Below are positions 28,115-39,033 of a stretch of 64,000 nt of DNA, piece by piece. This DNA is from VAZQ01 sp963821505 (GTDB lineage: Bacteria; Pseudomonadota; Alphaproteobacteria; Rhizobiales; Xanthobacteraceae): the NCBI GenBank assembly GCA_963821505.1, contig CAWGEH010000022.1, positions 124,001 to 188,000 on the forward strand, read 5' to 3'. The stretch's first letter is position 1. Every line of letters starts with the position of its first letter. Under the pieces are notes generated by a model. It searched no databases. It was not told the DNA's origin and saw only the letters and a program-made list of their open reading frames with translations. The translations under genes were made by a program, and so were the position numbers.

Positions 28115-28966
28115 GTGGGCGCGGTCGCGAGCTCCGAGCGCCGCCGCATCTGGCTCTGCGCCGACGATTACGGCATTTCAAACGGGGTCAATATGGCGAT
28201 CCGCGATCTCGTGGTGCGCGGACGCCTCAACGCCACGTCGGTGCTGGTGGTGGCGCCGAGTTTTTGCCGTTCGCAAGCGGTCGCGCTCGACGTGCTCAAT
28301 TCCGTGGCGCTGCGGGTGGCGATCGGATTGCATGTTGCGCTCACGGCGCCGTTTCGTCCGCTGAGCGCGGGCTTTCGGCCGCTGAGCGAGGGTGCCTTCC
28401 TGCCGCTTGCGGCGACGTTTCGTCATGCGGCCATGCGTCGCTTCGGACGCGACGCGCTGACGGCCGAAATCACCAGCCAGATCCGGGCCTTTCGCAATGC
28501 TTTCGGCCGCGCGCCCGACTTCGTCGACGGGCATCAACACGTACATCTTCTCCCTCAGATCGGCGAAGCCTTGCTCCACGCGGTGAAGGAAAGCGCGCCC
28601 GACGCCTGGGTGCGCCAATGCGGCCGCGCGCTGCCGCTCGCTGCCAGATTGGCCGATCGCAAGGGGCTGCTGCTCGACATTTTCAGCTACGCCTTCCGGC
28701 GCCGGGCCGCGGCGCTGGGCCTGCGCACCAACGCGGCTTTCGCCGGCACCTATGATTTCGATGATGATGCGAATTTCGCGGCCTTGTTCCCGCGCTTCCT
28801 CGACCGACTGCCAGCGGAGAGCGTGGTCATGTGCCATCCCGGCTTCGTCGATACCGAATTGCGCCGGCTGGATCCGCTGACGACGTTGCGCGAGAAGGAA
28901 TATGCCTTCTTCGCCAGCGATTCCTTCCCGGTGCTGCTCGCAGACCATGGCGTGGCGCTGGCGTGA
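28115..28966 (+). CDS. ChbG/HpnK (YdjC-like) carbohydrate deacetylase
   Basis: 283 residues. YdjC-fold metal-dependent deacetylase. IWLCADDYGISNGVN supplies the Asp pair (17, 18), GLHVALTAPF the His73 ligand and DFVDGHQHVHLLPQ the His140-His142-His144 cluster. It likely deacetylates a sugar on a polyprenyl or hopanoid carrier made by the adjacent glycosyltransferase. The GTG at 28115 is 9 bp after the glycosyltransferase stop. An ATG at 28102 overlapping that stop is in another frame. Confidence 0.87.
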   Translation: MGAVASSERRRIWLCADDYGISNGVNMAIRDLVVRGRLNATSVLVVAPSFCRSQAVALDVLNSVALRVAIGLHVALTAPFRPLSAGFRPLSEGAFLPLAATFRHAAMRRFGRDALTAEITSQIRAFRNAFGRAPDFVDGHQHVHLLPQIGEALLHAVKESAPDAWVRQCGRALPLAARLADRKGLLLDIFSYAFRRRAAALGLRTNAAFAGTYDFDDDANFAALFPRFLDRLPAESVVMCHPGFVDTELRRLDPLTTLREKEYAFFASDSFPVLLADHGVALA

Positions 28967-29100
28967 TCCCGGTCGATTCTTCCATCCCGCCGGCCGAGCG
29001 GGGAAAACGGCCAGGGAATTTTTTTGTTGCGGCGGGTCATTCCGCTGCCATGGGCATTGCCTACATGACAGGCGTCGTCACGGGAGGAAGGAGACGATCC

Positions 29101-29873
29101 ATGACCCCCGAGGAACGCAATCTGGTCATCGAACTGTTCGACCGCTTGGCCACCTTGGAGGACGCCCAGCGCGATCCGGAGGCCGAACGCCTGATTCGGG
29201 ACGGCCTGCGGCAGGCCCCCAACGCGCCCTATGCCCTGGTGCAGACGGTGTTGGTGCAGGACGAGGCGCTCAAACGGGCAGACGCTCGCATCCGCGAGCT
29301 CGAAGGCGGGACGCAAGCCGAGACGGCGGCGCGTGATACCAGCTTTCTCGGCGGCGTGCGCGAGAGCCTGCTCGGCAGACGCGAGGGTCGCGGCTCGGTT
29401 CCCTCGGTACGTCCGACCGAGGCCGCACCCGGCATGTCGCCCGCTTGGCGCACCGACGCGCCCGCGATGCCGGCTGCGCCGGCGCCCATGGCGGCACCGG
29501 GCACATCGGGCGGCTCGTTTCTCGGCACTGCGGCCGCGGCTGCGGCGGGCGTGATCGGCGGCTCGCTTCTCCTCGGCGGTATCCGCTCGATGATGGGGCA
29601 CCAGCCGGGTGCGCAGGCGGCCTTCGATCCGTCGTCAGGCGCGACCGGCTCGTCTCCCTGGGGCGGCGGCGGCGGCGCGGCGGCGAACTCTCCCGCCAGG
29701 CCGGCCTCGACGACATCGGACGCGCACCGTTCGGGGCGCCCGGCGAGGGCGCTGACAGCCGCGGCTATGGCGCGCTCGATGACAGTCGCGGCGACGACAT
29801 TCAAGATGATCAGGGCGGGGACGACGTCGACGATGGCGACGTCGACGATGGCGACGGCGGCGACGACGTGTGA
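29101..29873 (+). CDS. DUF2076 protein, frameshifted, Asp-rich tail
   Basis: Restored length about 257 residues. The N-terminal MTPEERNLVIELFDRLATLE with RDPEAERLIRDGL is diagnostic for DUF2076 (periplasmic ligand-binding sensor-like, function unclear). The middle is Pro/Ala-rich, with a hydrophobic Ala/Gly patch TAAAAAAGVIGGSLLLGGI. In the GGC-repeat region at 29663-29690 one base appears missing. The natural tail QAGLDDIGRAPFG to DDVDDGDVDDGDGGDDV is in another frame and ends at TGA 29871-29873. GGAGGAAGGAG precedes the ATG. Confidence 0.78.
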
Positions 29874-29964
29874 GCGCGCACTGAATTGACCCGCGGGAGG
29901 CCGCCGCAGCCGGCCCCTCCTGCTTCCCGGCGGCGGGCGTCGACGCCGGGATCGTGTGCAGTTG

Positions 29965-31197
29965 CTACGGCGAACCGGATCCCGCTCGGGCCGACGCCGC
30001 GGCGGGCCGGCGCATGGCTGCAAAGCCGACGAACGACGTTGCCGCAAAGGCGGCGACCACGGCCAGCACTGCCGGGTCTGCCGCCCGCTCCGCGACGAAG
30101 GCGAGCACCAGCGGCGCAATCGCCTGCATCAGCAGAAACGGTGCCGCGATCCGGCCCATCGAGATGGCCGTAGCCGGCCGCGCCGAACAGCGCGAGCGGC
30201 ACGGCGCCGCGCGCGATGGTGATGAGGCCGTTCGCCATCCCGAACATGACCGCGAAGGCTCGCGGCGGCCGCCACCGAGAGCCCAAACACGCGCTAACAG
30301 CCCGAACGCCACGAGCAGCATTCCGACCGCGAAGCGCGCGACGTTGAGCGGATGGATGCCGCGCGCGAACACGAACTCGCAGATGCGCGCCGCCACCTGC
30401 GCGGGTCCGAACAGCGCGCCGATCGTGACCACGGTCGCCGCATCGATGCCGGCGCGGCCGAAGATCGCGAGCAGATGCGCGGAAAGACCCGACGGCACGA
30501 AGGCATAGGCCGCGAAGGCCGCCGCGACCAGCACGAACGGCCATCCCCTCGGCGGCAGCACGACGCTCGGCACTTGCATGCGCTGGCCGCGGCCGCGCGC
30601 CGAGATCGGCGCGCGTGCGCGGCAGCGCAAAGGCGTGCAGCGGCGCGGCCACGAAGCGCCAGCAACGCGGCATAGACGAGATAGGTGCCGCGCCAGCCGA
30701 CCGCTTCGATCAGCACATGGGTCGTCGGCCAGCTCACCGTCGAGGCGAAGCCGCCGGCCAGCGTCAGCGCGGTGATCGGGCGTCGCGCCGCCGCGCCGAA
30801 GATGCGGCCGAGCGTGGCGAAGGCGGGATCGTAGAGCGACGCCGCGATCGCGACGCCGAGCAGCATCCAGACCGCGAGATAGGCGGCGGGATGCTCGGCA
30901 TGGACGAGCGCGACCAGGCCGAGCGCGCGCAAGCGAGCGAGCCCGACCGGCATGACCCGATGGCCGCCGATGACGGTCGATCAGCGCCCCGACGCGCGGC
31001 GAAGCGAGCCCGGCCGTCAGCAGCGCCAGCGAGAAGCCGGCCATGCCGAAAGTCATCGACCAGCCGCGCTCGGCTGCGATCAGCGGCACGGTCAGGACCG
31101 GCGGATAGAAGATCGCGCCCCAGGCGAGAATCTGGGTGACGCCGAGCACCAGGACGGCGCGCCAGGGGCCGGCGATCACAGCGCGAAGAGCGGGCAT
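29965..31197 (-). pseudogene. MFS transporter, at least five frameshifts
   Basis: Pieces of one 12-helix major facilitator protein spread over three frames. GVTQILAWGAIFYPPVLTVP at the start, then ALGLVALVHAEHPAAYLAVW, then APLHAFALPRTRADLG, then VPSGLSAHLLAIFGRAG with GALFGPAQVAARI, then MFGMANGLITIARGAVPLAL, then MQAIAPLVLAFVAERAA. Breaks lie near 30965, 30660, 30590, 30265 and 30170; four fit one extra base and one fits a missing base. It is either a decaying gene or the worst-hit spot of sequencing error. The substrate is unknown. Confidence 0.8.
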
Positions 31198-31255
31198 GGC
31201 AGGAACGCCGCGGGCGAACGGGATTTCACCCTATCACGGCGCAGGCCGCCGCGAC

Positions 31256-31696
31256 CTAGCCGACGCGCTTGACCATCACCACCGCAGTGCCGGGCGCAAC
31301 GAATTGCCGGCTGTCGCGGATGGCGCGCGGAACATCGCCGTGCGCGCAGGGCGCATAGCCGAGCCCGGCGAAGAAATGCTGATCCGACGCGGTTACGAGA
31401 TAGATCGCGCGACAGTTGTTGGCGCGCGCCTCCGCCTCGAGCGCAGCCACGATGGCGGCTCCCATGCCGACCTGGCGCAGCGGCGGCAACGTCACCACCG
31501 AGCGCAGGAGGGCGTCGTCGCCATGAAGCTCAAGCCCGCCGAAGCCGACCGGAACATCCTCGTAGGTCTCGAAACGCCAGAACAGCAGACGCGGATCACC
31601 GACATCGTCCGCCGGCAGCCCCGCCTTGACGAGCGCGGCCTTGAGCCCGTCGCGCTCCCACGCCGCCAGCGGCGAGCGGAGCAGGCGCGGCGCCAC
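31256..31696 (-). CDS. GNAT family N-acetyltransferase (ArsN2-like)
   Basis: 146 residues. The acetyl-CoA loop is in LPPLRQVGMGAAIVAALEAE, followed by NCRAIYLVTASDQHFFAGLG. This pattern with the closing DVPRAIRDSRQF resembles ArsN2, associated with arsenic-resistance operons and proposed to acetylate arsenic species. No other ars gene is nearby, so the role here is open. The start is GTG at 31696. Same strand as the broken MFS gene 58 bp downstream. Confidence 0.8.
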   Translation of the reverse strand: MAPRLLRSPLAAWERDGLKAALVKAGLPADDVGDPRLLFWRFETYEDVPVGFGGLELHGDDALLRSVVTLPPLRQVGMGAAIVAALEAEARANNCRAIYLVTASDQHFFAGLGYAPCAHGDVPRAIRDSRQFVAPGTAVVMVKRVG

Positions 31697-31826
31697 TAGG
31701 GCATCTCCTGCAGCCGCTGGAGTGGACGGCAGCGACGGGCGGCTATGCCCGTACGCACCGAACGCCCGAGCAGGATTGGATGAGCGGCCATGGCGGCAAC
31801 CAGCGAGCGCTGCAAACTCGCGCGCG

Positions 31827-32324
31827 TCACGCCCGCGGCGCGCAGCGCACGAAGACGCCGGTGCCGTAGCGTCCGTCGATTTCCGGATCGACGAATTTGA
31901 GAATCAGCACGCGGCCGTCGAAGGACACGATCTCACGATCCTCGTGGCCCGGAGTGTCGCCCGCCGGGCCGATATAATCCTTGCCCAGCCGGACTGCCCT
32001 TGAGCCGAAGCTCCTGCAACTGGCTGGAATCGGCGAGGTACATCATCACGCCGCCGTTCGGGACCCTGACCGATGACGAACGGCTGCTTGCACTGGCCGC
32101 GGGCATTGGCCTCCGTGCGCGCGCGATCCTCCGGCTTGTGATACGCGGCATAGCCCCAACGGCCGACGATCTCGGAAGGACGCACGCGGGCCGGGATCTC
32201 GGGCTGCGGCGGTCCGGCAGGCGCAGCGTCGACCTGAGGGTTGGGCGTCGTGCTGCATGCCGCCAGCGCGAGCGCCGAGAGCGCGACGCGCAATGGCCGG
32301 CCGGCTGAAATTGAGCTTCCCCAT
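31827..32324 (-). pseudogene. exported lipoprotein of unknown function, three frameshifts
   Basis: Restored length about 164 residues. MGKLNFSRPAIAR begins at 32324; a +1 shift near 32290 leads to the lipobox LSALALAACSTTPNPQ. EIVGRWGYAAYHKPEDRAR follows, then a +1 shift near 32056 leads to PNGGVMMYLADSSQLQELRL. A +1 shift in a GGG run near 31984 leads to KDYIGPAGDTPGHEDREIVS and GRYGTGVFVRCAPRA. The stop is at 31827. Each break is one extra base and the reading is natural on both sides, so errors are likely. Probable outer-membrane-anchored lipoprotein common in Bradyrhizobium relatives. Confidence 0.7.
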
Positions 32325-32541
32325 CGAGTACCTCCCCTTACGCCCGCCCGCAGCGTCGGGAGCCAAAGACGCCAAGCCTGCGGACAGATCCGGTCCACTG
32401 ATCAACAGTCACATGGTTAACGAGACGGCAACCCCTGGCGATCCGCTGACGCGATCCCGCCGCTCGATCCAGGCAACTTTGCTGCCAAGATAAGGCGCGC
32501 GCAAGGCGGATATGAGGCAGCCGGCGGGAGCGGATCATGGC

Positions 32542-33041
32542 CTATCGCTTGCGGGGGTCCCGCAGCGGCGGGTCCAGCTTGATGTTGAGGCGCTTGGCCG
32601 CCCGGGCGTCGAAGTCGGCGTCGGCGCGGAAGCCGCCGGCATGGATGCCGTCGATGGCGCAGAGGTCGTCGACCTCGTTGACGTCGCCGGTGACGCCGAG
32701 CGCGCCGACGATCTCGCCCGAGGCGTCGCGGATGAGCTGGCCGCCGGCTTCGAGGAACAGCGGCCCGTCGGCGAGCTCGGTCAGCGATGCATGAAGGCCG
32801 GCTTCTCCTTCGCCTTCTGCAGCACCTGCCGCGACGATCGATTGAGCGCGAGCGCCCCGAACGCCTTGCCGTAGGCGATCTCGAAGCGCATGAGCGAAGC
32901 GCCGTCCTGCTTCTGGAACGCCTTCACCCGACCGCCGGCATCGAGCACAATGGCGGCCAGCGCATAGGCTTTGCGCTTCTTGGCGGAGGCGAAGGTGCCG
33001 TCGATGATCTTGTTCGCCTCGGCAAGGGAGATCGCACGCAT
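32542..33041 (-). CDS. GlcG/HbpS heme-binding-like protein, frameshifted
   Basis: Restored length about 166 residues. MRAISLAEANKIIDGTFASA begins at 33041, then LAAIVLDAGGRVKAFQKQDG and FEIAYGKAFGALALN. Near 32790 one base seems missing; the continuation LTELADGPLFLEAGGQLI with GEIVGALGVTGDVNEVDD lies in another frame to 32542. GlcG/HbpS proteins are small alpha/beta proteins implicated in heme or cobalamin-linked functions, also found beside propanediol or glycolate genes. The tail is unusually long (GIHAGGFRADADFDARAAKR). Confidence 0.78.
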
Positions 33042-33196
33042 CCAAGTCTCCCCGTCATTGCGCCGTTGCGCTAACATAAACGATCCGACGTCGTAGCGGT
33101 CCATGTCGTCGGCGTGAAGCCTGTCTTCACCGTGCTTTCTCTCTCCGACCTCGCCCGGGCAGGCCTGTCCGGCGGTCCATTGCAAGGAGGATTTTC

Positions 33197-34216
33197 ATGG
33201 TTCATGTCGTCCGCCTTTCGATGGCGGCCAGCATGCGAGCGCTATCGCGATCGATCGCGCTGGTCGGCGCGCTCGCGCTTGGCGCGGCGGCCGCACGCGC
33301 CGACGAGCCGACGGTGCTGCGCGTCAATGCCTTTCCGCAGGCCAAGACCCTGCCGCTGCATGCCGGCATCGCCAAGGGCATTTTCGAGCGGCGCGGATTG
33401 CAGATCGACCTCCATCTCACGCGCAATTCGCGCAGCCAGCGCGACGGCCTCGCCGCCGGCAAGTTCGACGTGGTGCATTCCGCGGTCGACAATGCGCTCG
33501 CGATGATCGAGGTCGGCAAGCAGGACGTGGTGATCGTCACCGGCGGCGACAGCGGGATGAACGAGTTCTTCGTCCAGGCGGAGGTCAAATCGTTCGCCGA
33601 CATGCGCGGCCGCACCCTCGTCGTCGACGCCCCCGACACCGCCTATGCGCTGCAGGCGAAGAAGATCCTGGCGCTGCACGGGCTCAAGGATGGGACCGAC
33701 TACAAGGTCAAGCCGGTCGGTGCCGGCGTCTACCGCTTCAAGGCGATGGTGGAGAGCAAGGACAATGCCGCGGCCATCCTCAATCTGCCCTTCACCGTGC
33801 AGGCCGAAGCGCTCGGCATGAAGAGCCTGGGGCGAACCATCGACCTGCTCGGCCCCTACCAGGCGGGTGGCGTCTTCGCGATGCGGGCGTGGGCCCGCGA
33901 ACACTCGGCGGTGCTGGAACGCTACATCGCCGCCTTCATCGAGGCGCTGCGCTGGACGCGCGATCCCAAGAATCACGCCGAGAACGTGGCGCTGCTGATG
34001 GAGAAGCTGAAGATCTCCGGGGCGGAGGCGGAGCGCACCTACGAACTGCTCGTGGATCCCGGATTCGGCTTCACGCCCGACGCCAAGCTCGACCTCGAGG
34101 GCTTCAACAACGCGCTCGCTTTGCGCGCCGAGATCGAAGGCGGGAAGCCGGCCGCGCCCGAGCGCTATATCGACCTCAGCTATTACGAGCGGGCGATGAA
34201 GCTGGTCGAACGATGA
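33197..34216 (+). CDS. ABC transporter substrate-binding protein, NitT/TauT type
   Basis: 339 residues. Signal peptide about 10-35 (SIALVGALALGAAAARA). The mature part has AFPQAKTLPLHAGIAKGIFE, LTRNSRSQRDGLAAGKFDVV, DMRGRTLVVDAPDTAYALQA and a second lobe, in the NMT1/SsuA layout. The ligand is unknown, and no ABC permease or ATPase is next to it. AAGGAGG at 33184-33190 supports the ATG at 33197. One of three orphan NitT/TauT-type binding proteins in the window. Confidence 0.87.
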   Translation: MVHVVRLSMAASMRALSRSIALVGALALGAAAARADEPTVLRVNAFPQAKTLPLHAGIAKGIFERRGLQIDLHLTRNSRSQRDGLAAGKFDVVHSAVDNALAMIEVGKQDVVIVTGGDSGMNEFFVQAEVKSFADMRGRTLVVDAPDTAYALQAKKILALHGLKDGTDYKVKPVGAGVYRFKAMVESKDNAAAILNLPFTVQAEALGMKSLGRTIDLLGPYQAGGVFAMRAWAREHSAVLERYIAAFIEALRWTRDPKNHAENVALLMEKLKISGAEAERTYELLVDPGFGFTPDAKLDLEGFNNALALRAEIEGGKPAAPERYIDLSYYERAMKLVER

Positions 34217-34361
34217 GCAGCGGGCGCCTCCCTCAGTAGGAGTCGCCTAAGACCGGCGACAACATTGCAAGGAAGTCGCCTCCAGGAACGCGCGTAACCC
34301 TCCCATCCGCGCCGACCGAGTACCCCGAGGCTCGCTTGCGGCCGGCATGGGGCCCAACGGC

Positions 34362-34390
34362 TTGACAGGCTGGGAACCAGACCCTATGTC
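34362..34390 (+). promoter_or_regulatory. groESL sigma-70-type promoter
   Basis: TTGACA (34362-34367), 17-bp spacer, TATGTC (34385-34390). The predicted transcript starts near 34397, just before the CIRCE element. Confidence 0.7.
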
Positions 34391-34401
34391 CCGGGCAACT
34401 G

Positions 34402-34428
34402 CTGGCACTCGCGTTCCTGGAGTGCTAA
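34402..34428 (+). promoter_or_regulatory. CIRCE operator (HrcA binding site)
   Basis: CTGGCACTC, 9-bp spacer, GAGTGCTAA; seven of nine left-arm bases match the consensus TTAGCACTC and the right arm is perfect. HrcA would repress groESL here. It lies at the very start of the predicted leader, where it can also form an mRNA hairpin. hrcA is not in the window. Confidence 0.9.
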
Positions 34429-34498
34429 CAGCCTGCCGAATCGACCTTTTCGGTCAAAGACTTGCTCCCTACCCAGAACGCCTGTGAGGACACCCAGA

Positions 34499-34795
34499 AT
34501 GGCCAAGACCAAGTTTCGTCCCCTGCACGACCGCGTGGTCGTGAAGCGCATCGATGCCGAGGAAAAATCGAAGGGCGGCATCATCATCCCCGACACCGCC
34601 AAGGAGAAACCCTCCCAGGGCGAGGTCATTGCCGTCGGCCCCGGCGGCCGCGATGAGGCCGGCAAGATCGTCCCGCCCGACGTCAAGGCCGGCGACAAGG
34701 TTTTGTTCGGCAAGTGGTCGGGCACCGAGGTCGTGCTCGACGGCGAGGACCTCCTGATCATGAAGGAGTCCGACATCATGGGCGTGATCGCCTGA
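34499..34795 (+). CDS. groES: co-chaperonin GroES
   Basis: 98 residues. Heptameric lid of the GroEL folding chamber. FRPLHDRVVVKRIDAEEKSK begins the fold, the mobile loop is GGIIIPDTAKEKPSQG, and DLLIMKESDIMGVIA ends it. The ATG at 34499 opens MAKTKFRPL. First gene of the groESL operon behind a CIRCE-controlled promoter, with groEL 146 bp downstream. Confidence 0.98.
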   Translation: MAKTKFRPLHDRVVVKRIDAEEKSKGGIIIPDTAKEKPSQGEVIAVGPGGRDEAGKIVPPDVKAGDKVLFGKWSGTEVVLDGEDLLIMKESDIMGVIA

Positions 34796-34941
34796 CGCCG
34801 ATCCTCGTCCCCAGAAGCGGGCGAAGCCCGCGTCTCCAACGACGAGGGCACGCACATCACGGGCCTCATCCTGCGAGAAGCGCATCCGGCGCTCCTGCGG
34901 ACGAGGATCCCATACATCAGACACGAATGGAGTAACTTGAA

Positions 34942-36582
<1,641 letters not shown>

Positions 36583-36624
36583 GTCCGTCTATTCGCCCAA
36601 GCTTTCCTAAAAATGCTCGAAACC

Positions 36625-36660
36625 GAAGGGCGCGGCGCAAGCCGCGCCCTTCGTGTTTGT
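36625..36660 (+). terminator. intrinsic terminator of groESL
   Basis: Perfect 13-bp stem CGAAGGGCGCGGC / GCCGCGCCCTTCG around a GCAA tetraloop (36625-36654), followed by TGTTTG. Placed 43 bp after the groEL stop. Confidence 0.85.
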
Positions 36661-36702
36661 CGCGGTGATGTAAGCGGGCCCCCGCCGCAACGACTGGCGC
36701 CA

Positions 36703-38889
36703 CTATCTGCAGCGCACGTCCCAGGCCGGCGCCTTCTCCTGCGTGCCGTAGGACGGCAGAGCGGACCGCAGGCGCTCGAAGAACCGCCGATGAAAGGCGG
36801 AGCCCGGGAACATCGTGTCCGGCGCATCGAACAGCAGGCATGGCGGATTCAATCGTGCAAGCTGAGCCACCAGCGCGTCGAAATCCGCATGAGAGATGGT
36901 GAGTTCGAACGCATCCCGCTGCTGCAGCGGCGGAAGCACGCCCGTCATGAGCGGCATGAAATAGGAATTGGAGGTCAGATAAACCGCGCCGCCATGCGTG
37001 CCCAGCAGGGCGGCGAGCGACCGCGCCTTCTCTTCCAACGCATCGCCCTGCTCTCGCGGCAGGCATATGCCGGAAACCACCCTGCCCGGGCAGTCCCCTC
37101 CCTTCCCCCACACCGCGACGGCCGCGAGGGCGGAATCGGCCGCGAGCATGTTGGGGAACAGGATGGCTGGCAGGAGGATGAGCGCAAGCGCCGCGGCACC
37201 GAACGAAGTTAGCAGCCTTCGCATCGGATAGGACGCCACGGACGCGAGCCGCCGTGGAAGCAAATCTCCCAGCAGGAAGCCATACAGGACCAGCAACGAC
37301 CAGGCATTCCAGAAGTGCGGTCCTTTGAAATAGTACGCGGACCACAGCACGATCAGCGTGGCCAACGCGACCCGACATGCCCTGCGGCCATCAAGGTCTT
37401 CTTGTTGCCAGCTCACGATGCCGCTAACGGCGACGAACAGAGCATGTGCGAATATCAGGCACACGAGCGGGTCGACCTGGGTCAGCCTGAGTCCGCCGTA
37501 TCCACCTGCGAACTGTCCGACGAGCGGAAACGATGCGAGCAGCGGCGATGCCTGCGGCCAGGTGCCGAGGCAGATCCAGACGAAGATCGCCAGCAGCAGG
37601 AATGCTGCCGCGAGGCCACAGCCGAAGAGCAGGCCCGCATGGAGCAGGCCGCTCCATCGTCCGGATGCGCGCAGGGCCAGAAATGCAACGAAGGCCGCCG
37701 ACACGCAGGCGCCGGTCTCCAGGTTCCAGCCCAGCGCCAACCCGGCGGCGAAGCCGAGATACGCCGCGCAATGCGCGGCCGACCGCTGGTAGAGCGACAC
37801 CAATGCGAGTACCGCGGCGGCAAGCCCGAGAAACCGCCATGCCGACTGGTTCGGATACAGGATCGCCACGTGCAGGGGCTGGATCCAAGGCAGGATGAGA
37901 AGCAAGGCAAGCAAAACCGGCAGCCAGCGCGGCCGATACCAAATCCAAAGCGCAGCCGTGATCAGGGCGAGGGACAGCACCTGCAGTGCTTGCACGATCC
38001 TGATATGCGTACCGAAAGTAAAAAGTCCCAGGGCCCTCTCGACGCCGGCCAGCAGCACCGCGGAAAGAAGGCCGGCGTTGAGAGGAACACGGCCGAGCGG
38101 CATCCCCGCCGCCAGATGGTCGCCGGCGCCCAGATTGCCGCTGTAATGCCACTCCACCGCCGACAAGCCCTCGGGCGTGAAGCCGCGGAGGTCAGGCGGG
38201 ATGGCGAACGCCGTGACGCAAAGGGTGAGCGCATAGACCATGAGCAGGAGCATGCTCGACACCTTCAGCGTGTCCGCTCTTGCGCGGATCGCGGGTTGGC
38301 GGACGAGCCAGAAATAGGTCAGCACGACAAGCGCGCCGCCGGCCATGGCCGATAGCTGCGAGCGGGCCGACGGCAACAGCGCCAGCGGGTAATACGCGCC
38401 TTGAACGACGAAGAAGTTCCTCGCGGGCTGAGTGCCGCGGTAGAGCAGAAAGCATACGGCCACGCCGGCGAGCACGCCGACGCCGGCATTGTCGCGCAAC
38501 AGCCGGACGAACGAAACGACGAGCCTCGGTACGGCAGGCTTGACGACGCGCCGGCGTGACACGAGCGCAACGAGGGCAAGCCCGGCAAGCAGGACCACCA
38601 CGAGGCGATCCGCGCGCTGTTGCGCGCGGCTGTCGAACATGCCGAGCATCTCGATGTGCTCGGGCGTGAATGTCCGCAGCATCTGGGCCTGGTCCTGCGG
38701 GACGAGCAGAGCCGTTGCGAGCGCGAGCAACAGCACCCCGGTCACGACGATGGCGATACCGTCGCGGCCGATGATCGCCCTGCCAGTCTTGCGGTCTGCG
38801 GTGAGCATCAGCCGATCGCGAATCGCGGCTAGGGTTGCGGCCTCCGAATCGCGTTTCGGGACCATGTATGGCGTCCTGGCAATTGGCAT
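36703..38889 (-). CDS. large polytopic membrane protein, GT-C-like, unknown function
   Basis: 728 residues. About 12-14 hydrophobic helices from residue 45 to 590 (for example VVTGVLLLALATALLVP, ALNAGLLSAVLLAGV-like text, ILPWIQPLHVAILYP), then a soluble C-terminal domain of about 120 residues with DCPGRVVSGICLPREQ. The long helical body with an Asp/Glu-containing first loop (TPEHIEMLGMFDSR) resembles GT-C glycosyltransferases or O-antigen/mannosyl transferase-like proteins, but I recognise no named family. It stands alone between groESL and the Rieske-FAD gene; the start at 38889 is ATG. Confidence 0.75.
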   Translation of the reverse strand: MPIARTPYMVPKRDSEAATLAAIRDRLMLTADRKTGRAIIGRDGIAIVVTGVLLLALATALLVPQDQAQMLRTFTPEHIEMLGMFDSRAQQRADRLVVVLLAGLALVALVSRRRVVKPAVPRLVVSFVRLLRDNAGVGVLAGVAVCFLLYRGTQPARNFFVVQGAYYPLALLPSARSQLSAMAGGALVVLTYFWLVRQPAIRARADTLKVSSMLLLMVYALTLCVTAFAIPPDLRGFTPEGLSAVEWHYSGNLGAGDHLAAGMPLGRVPLNAGLLSAVLLAGVERALGLFTFGTHIRIVQALQVLSLALITAALWIWYRPRWLPVLLALLLILPWIQPLHVAILYPNQSAWRFLGLAAAVLALVSLYQRSAAHCAAYLGFAAGLALGWNLETGACVSAAFVAFLALRASGRWSGLLHAGLLFGCGLAAAFLLLAIFVWICLGTWPQASPLLASFPLVGQFAGGYGGLRLTQVDPLVCLIFAHALFVAVSGIVSWQQEDLDGRRACRVALATLIVLWSAYYFKGPHFWNAWSLLVLYGFLLGDLLPRRLASVASYPMRRLLTSFGAAALALILLPAILFPNMLAADSALAAVAVWGKGGDCPGRVVSGICLPREQGDALEEKARSLAALLGTHGGAVYLTSNSYFMPLMTGVLPPLQQRDAFELTISHADFDALVAQLARLNPPCLLFDAPDTMFPGSAFHRRFFERLRSALPSYGTQEKAPAWDVRCR

Positions 38890-39033
38890 GAAAGCGGTGG
38901 CGGGAGCAACCGCAGGAAAAATGGCGGGCGTGTGGTCGCGATCTCCGGGAACATCCGCCGGGATGATCGAACCCTCTTCCTGCGCGCGGCGTTTCCTGAT
39001 TGCCTAGGGGTGCCATGATGTCAGGAGACGTCC

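Noticed and set aside
29810..30673. 287-codon minus-strand frame as a separate gene
   Set aside because: Its few convincing segments (MFGMANGLITIARG and others) belong to the frameshifted MFS gene.
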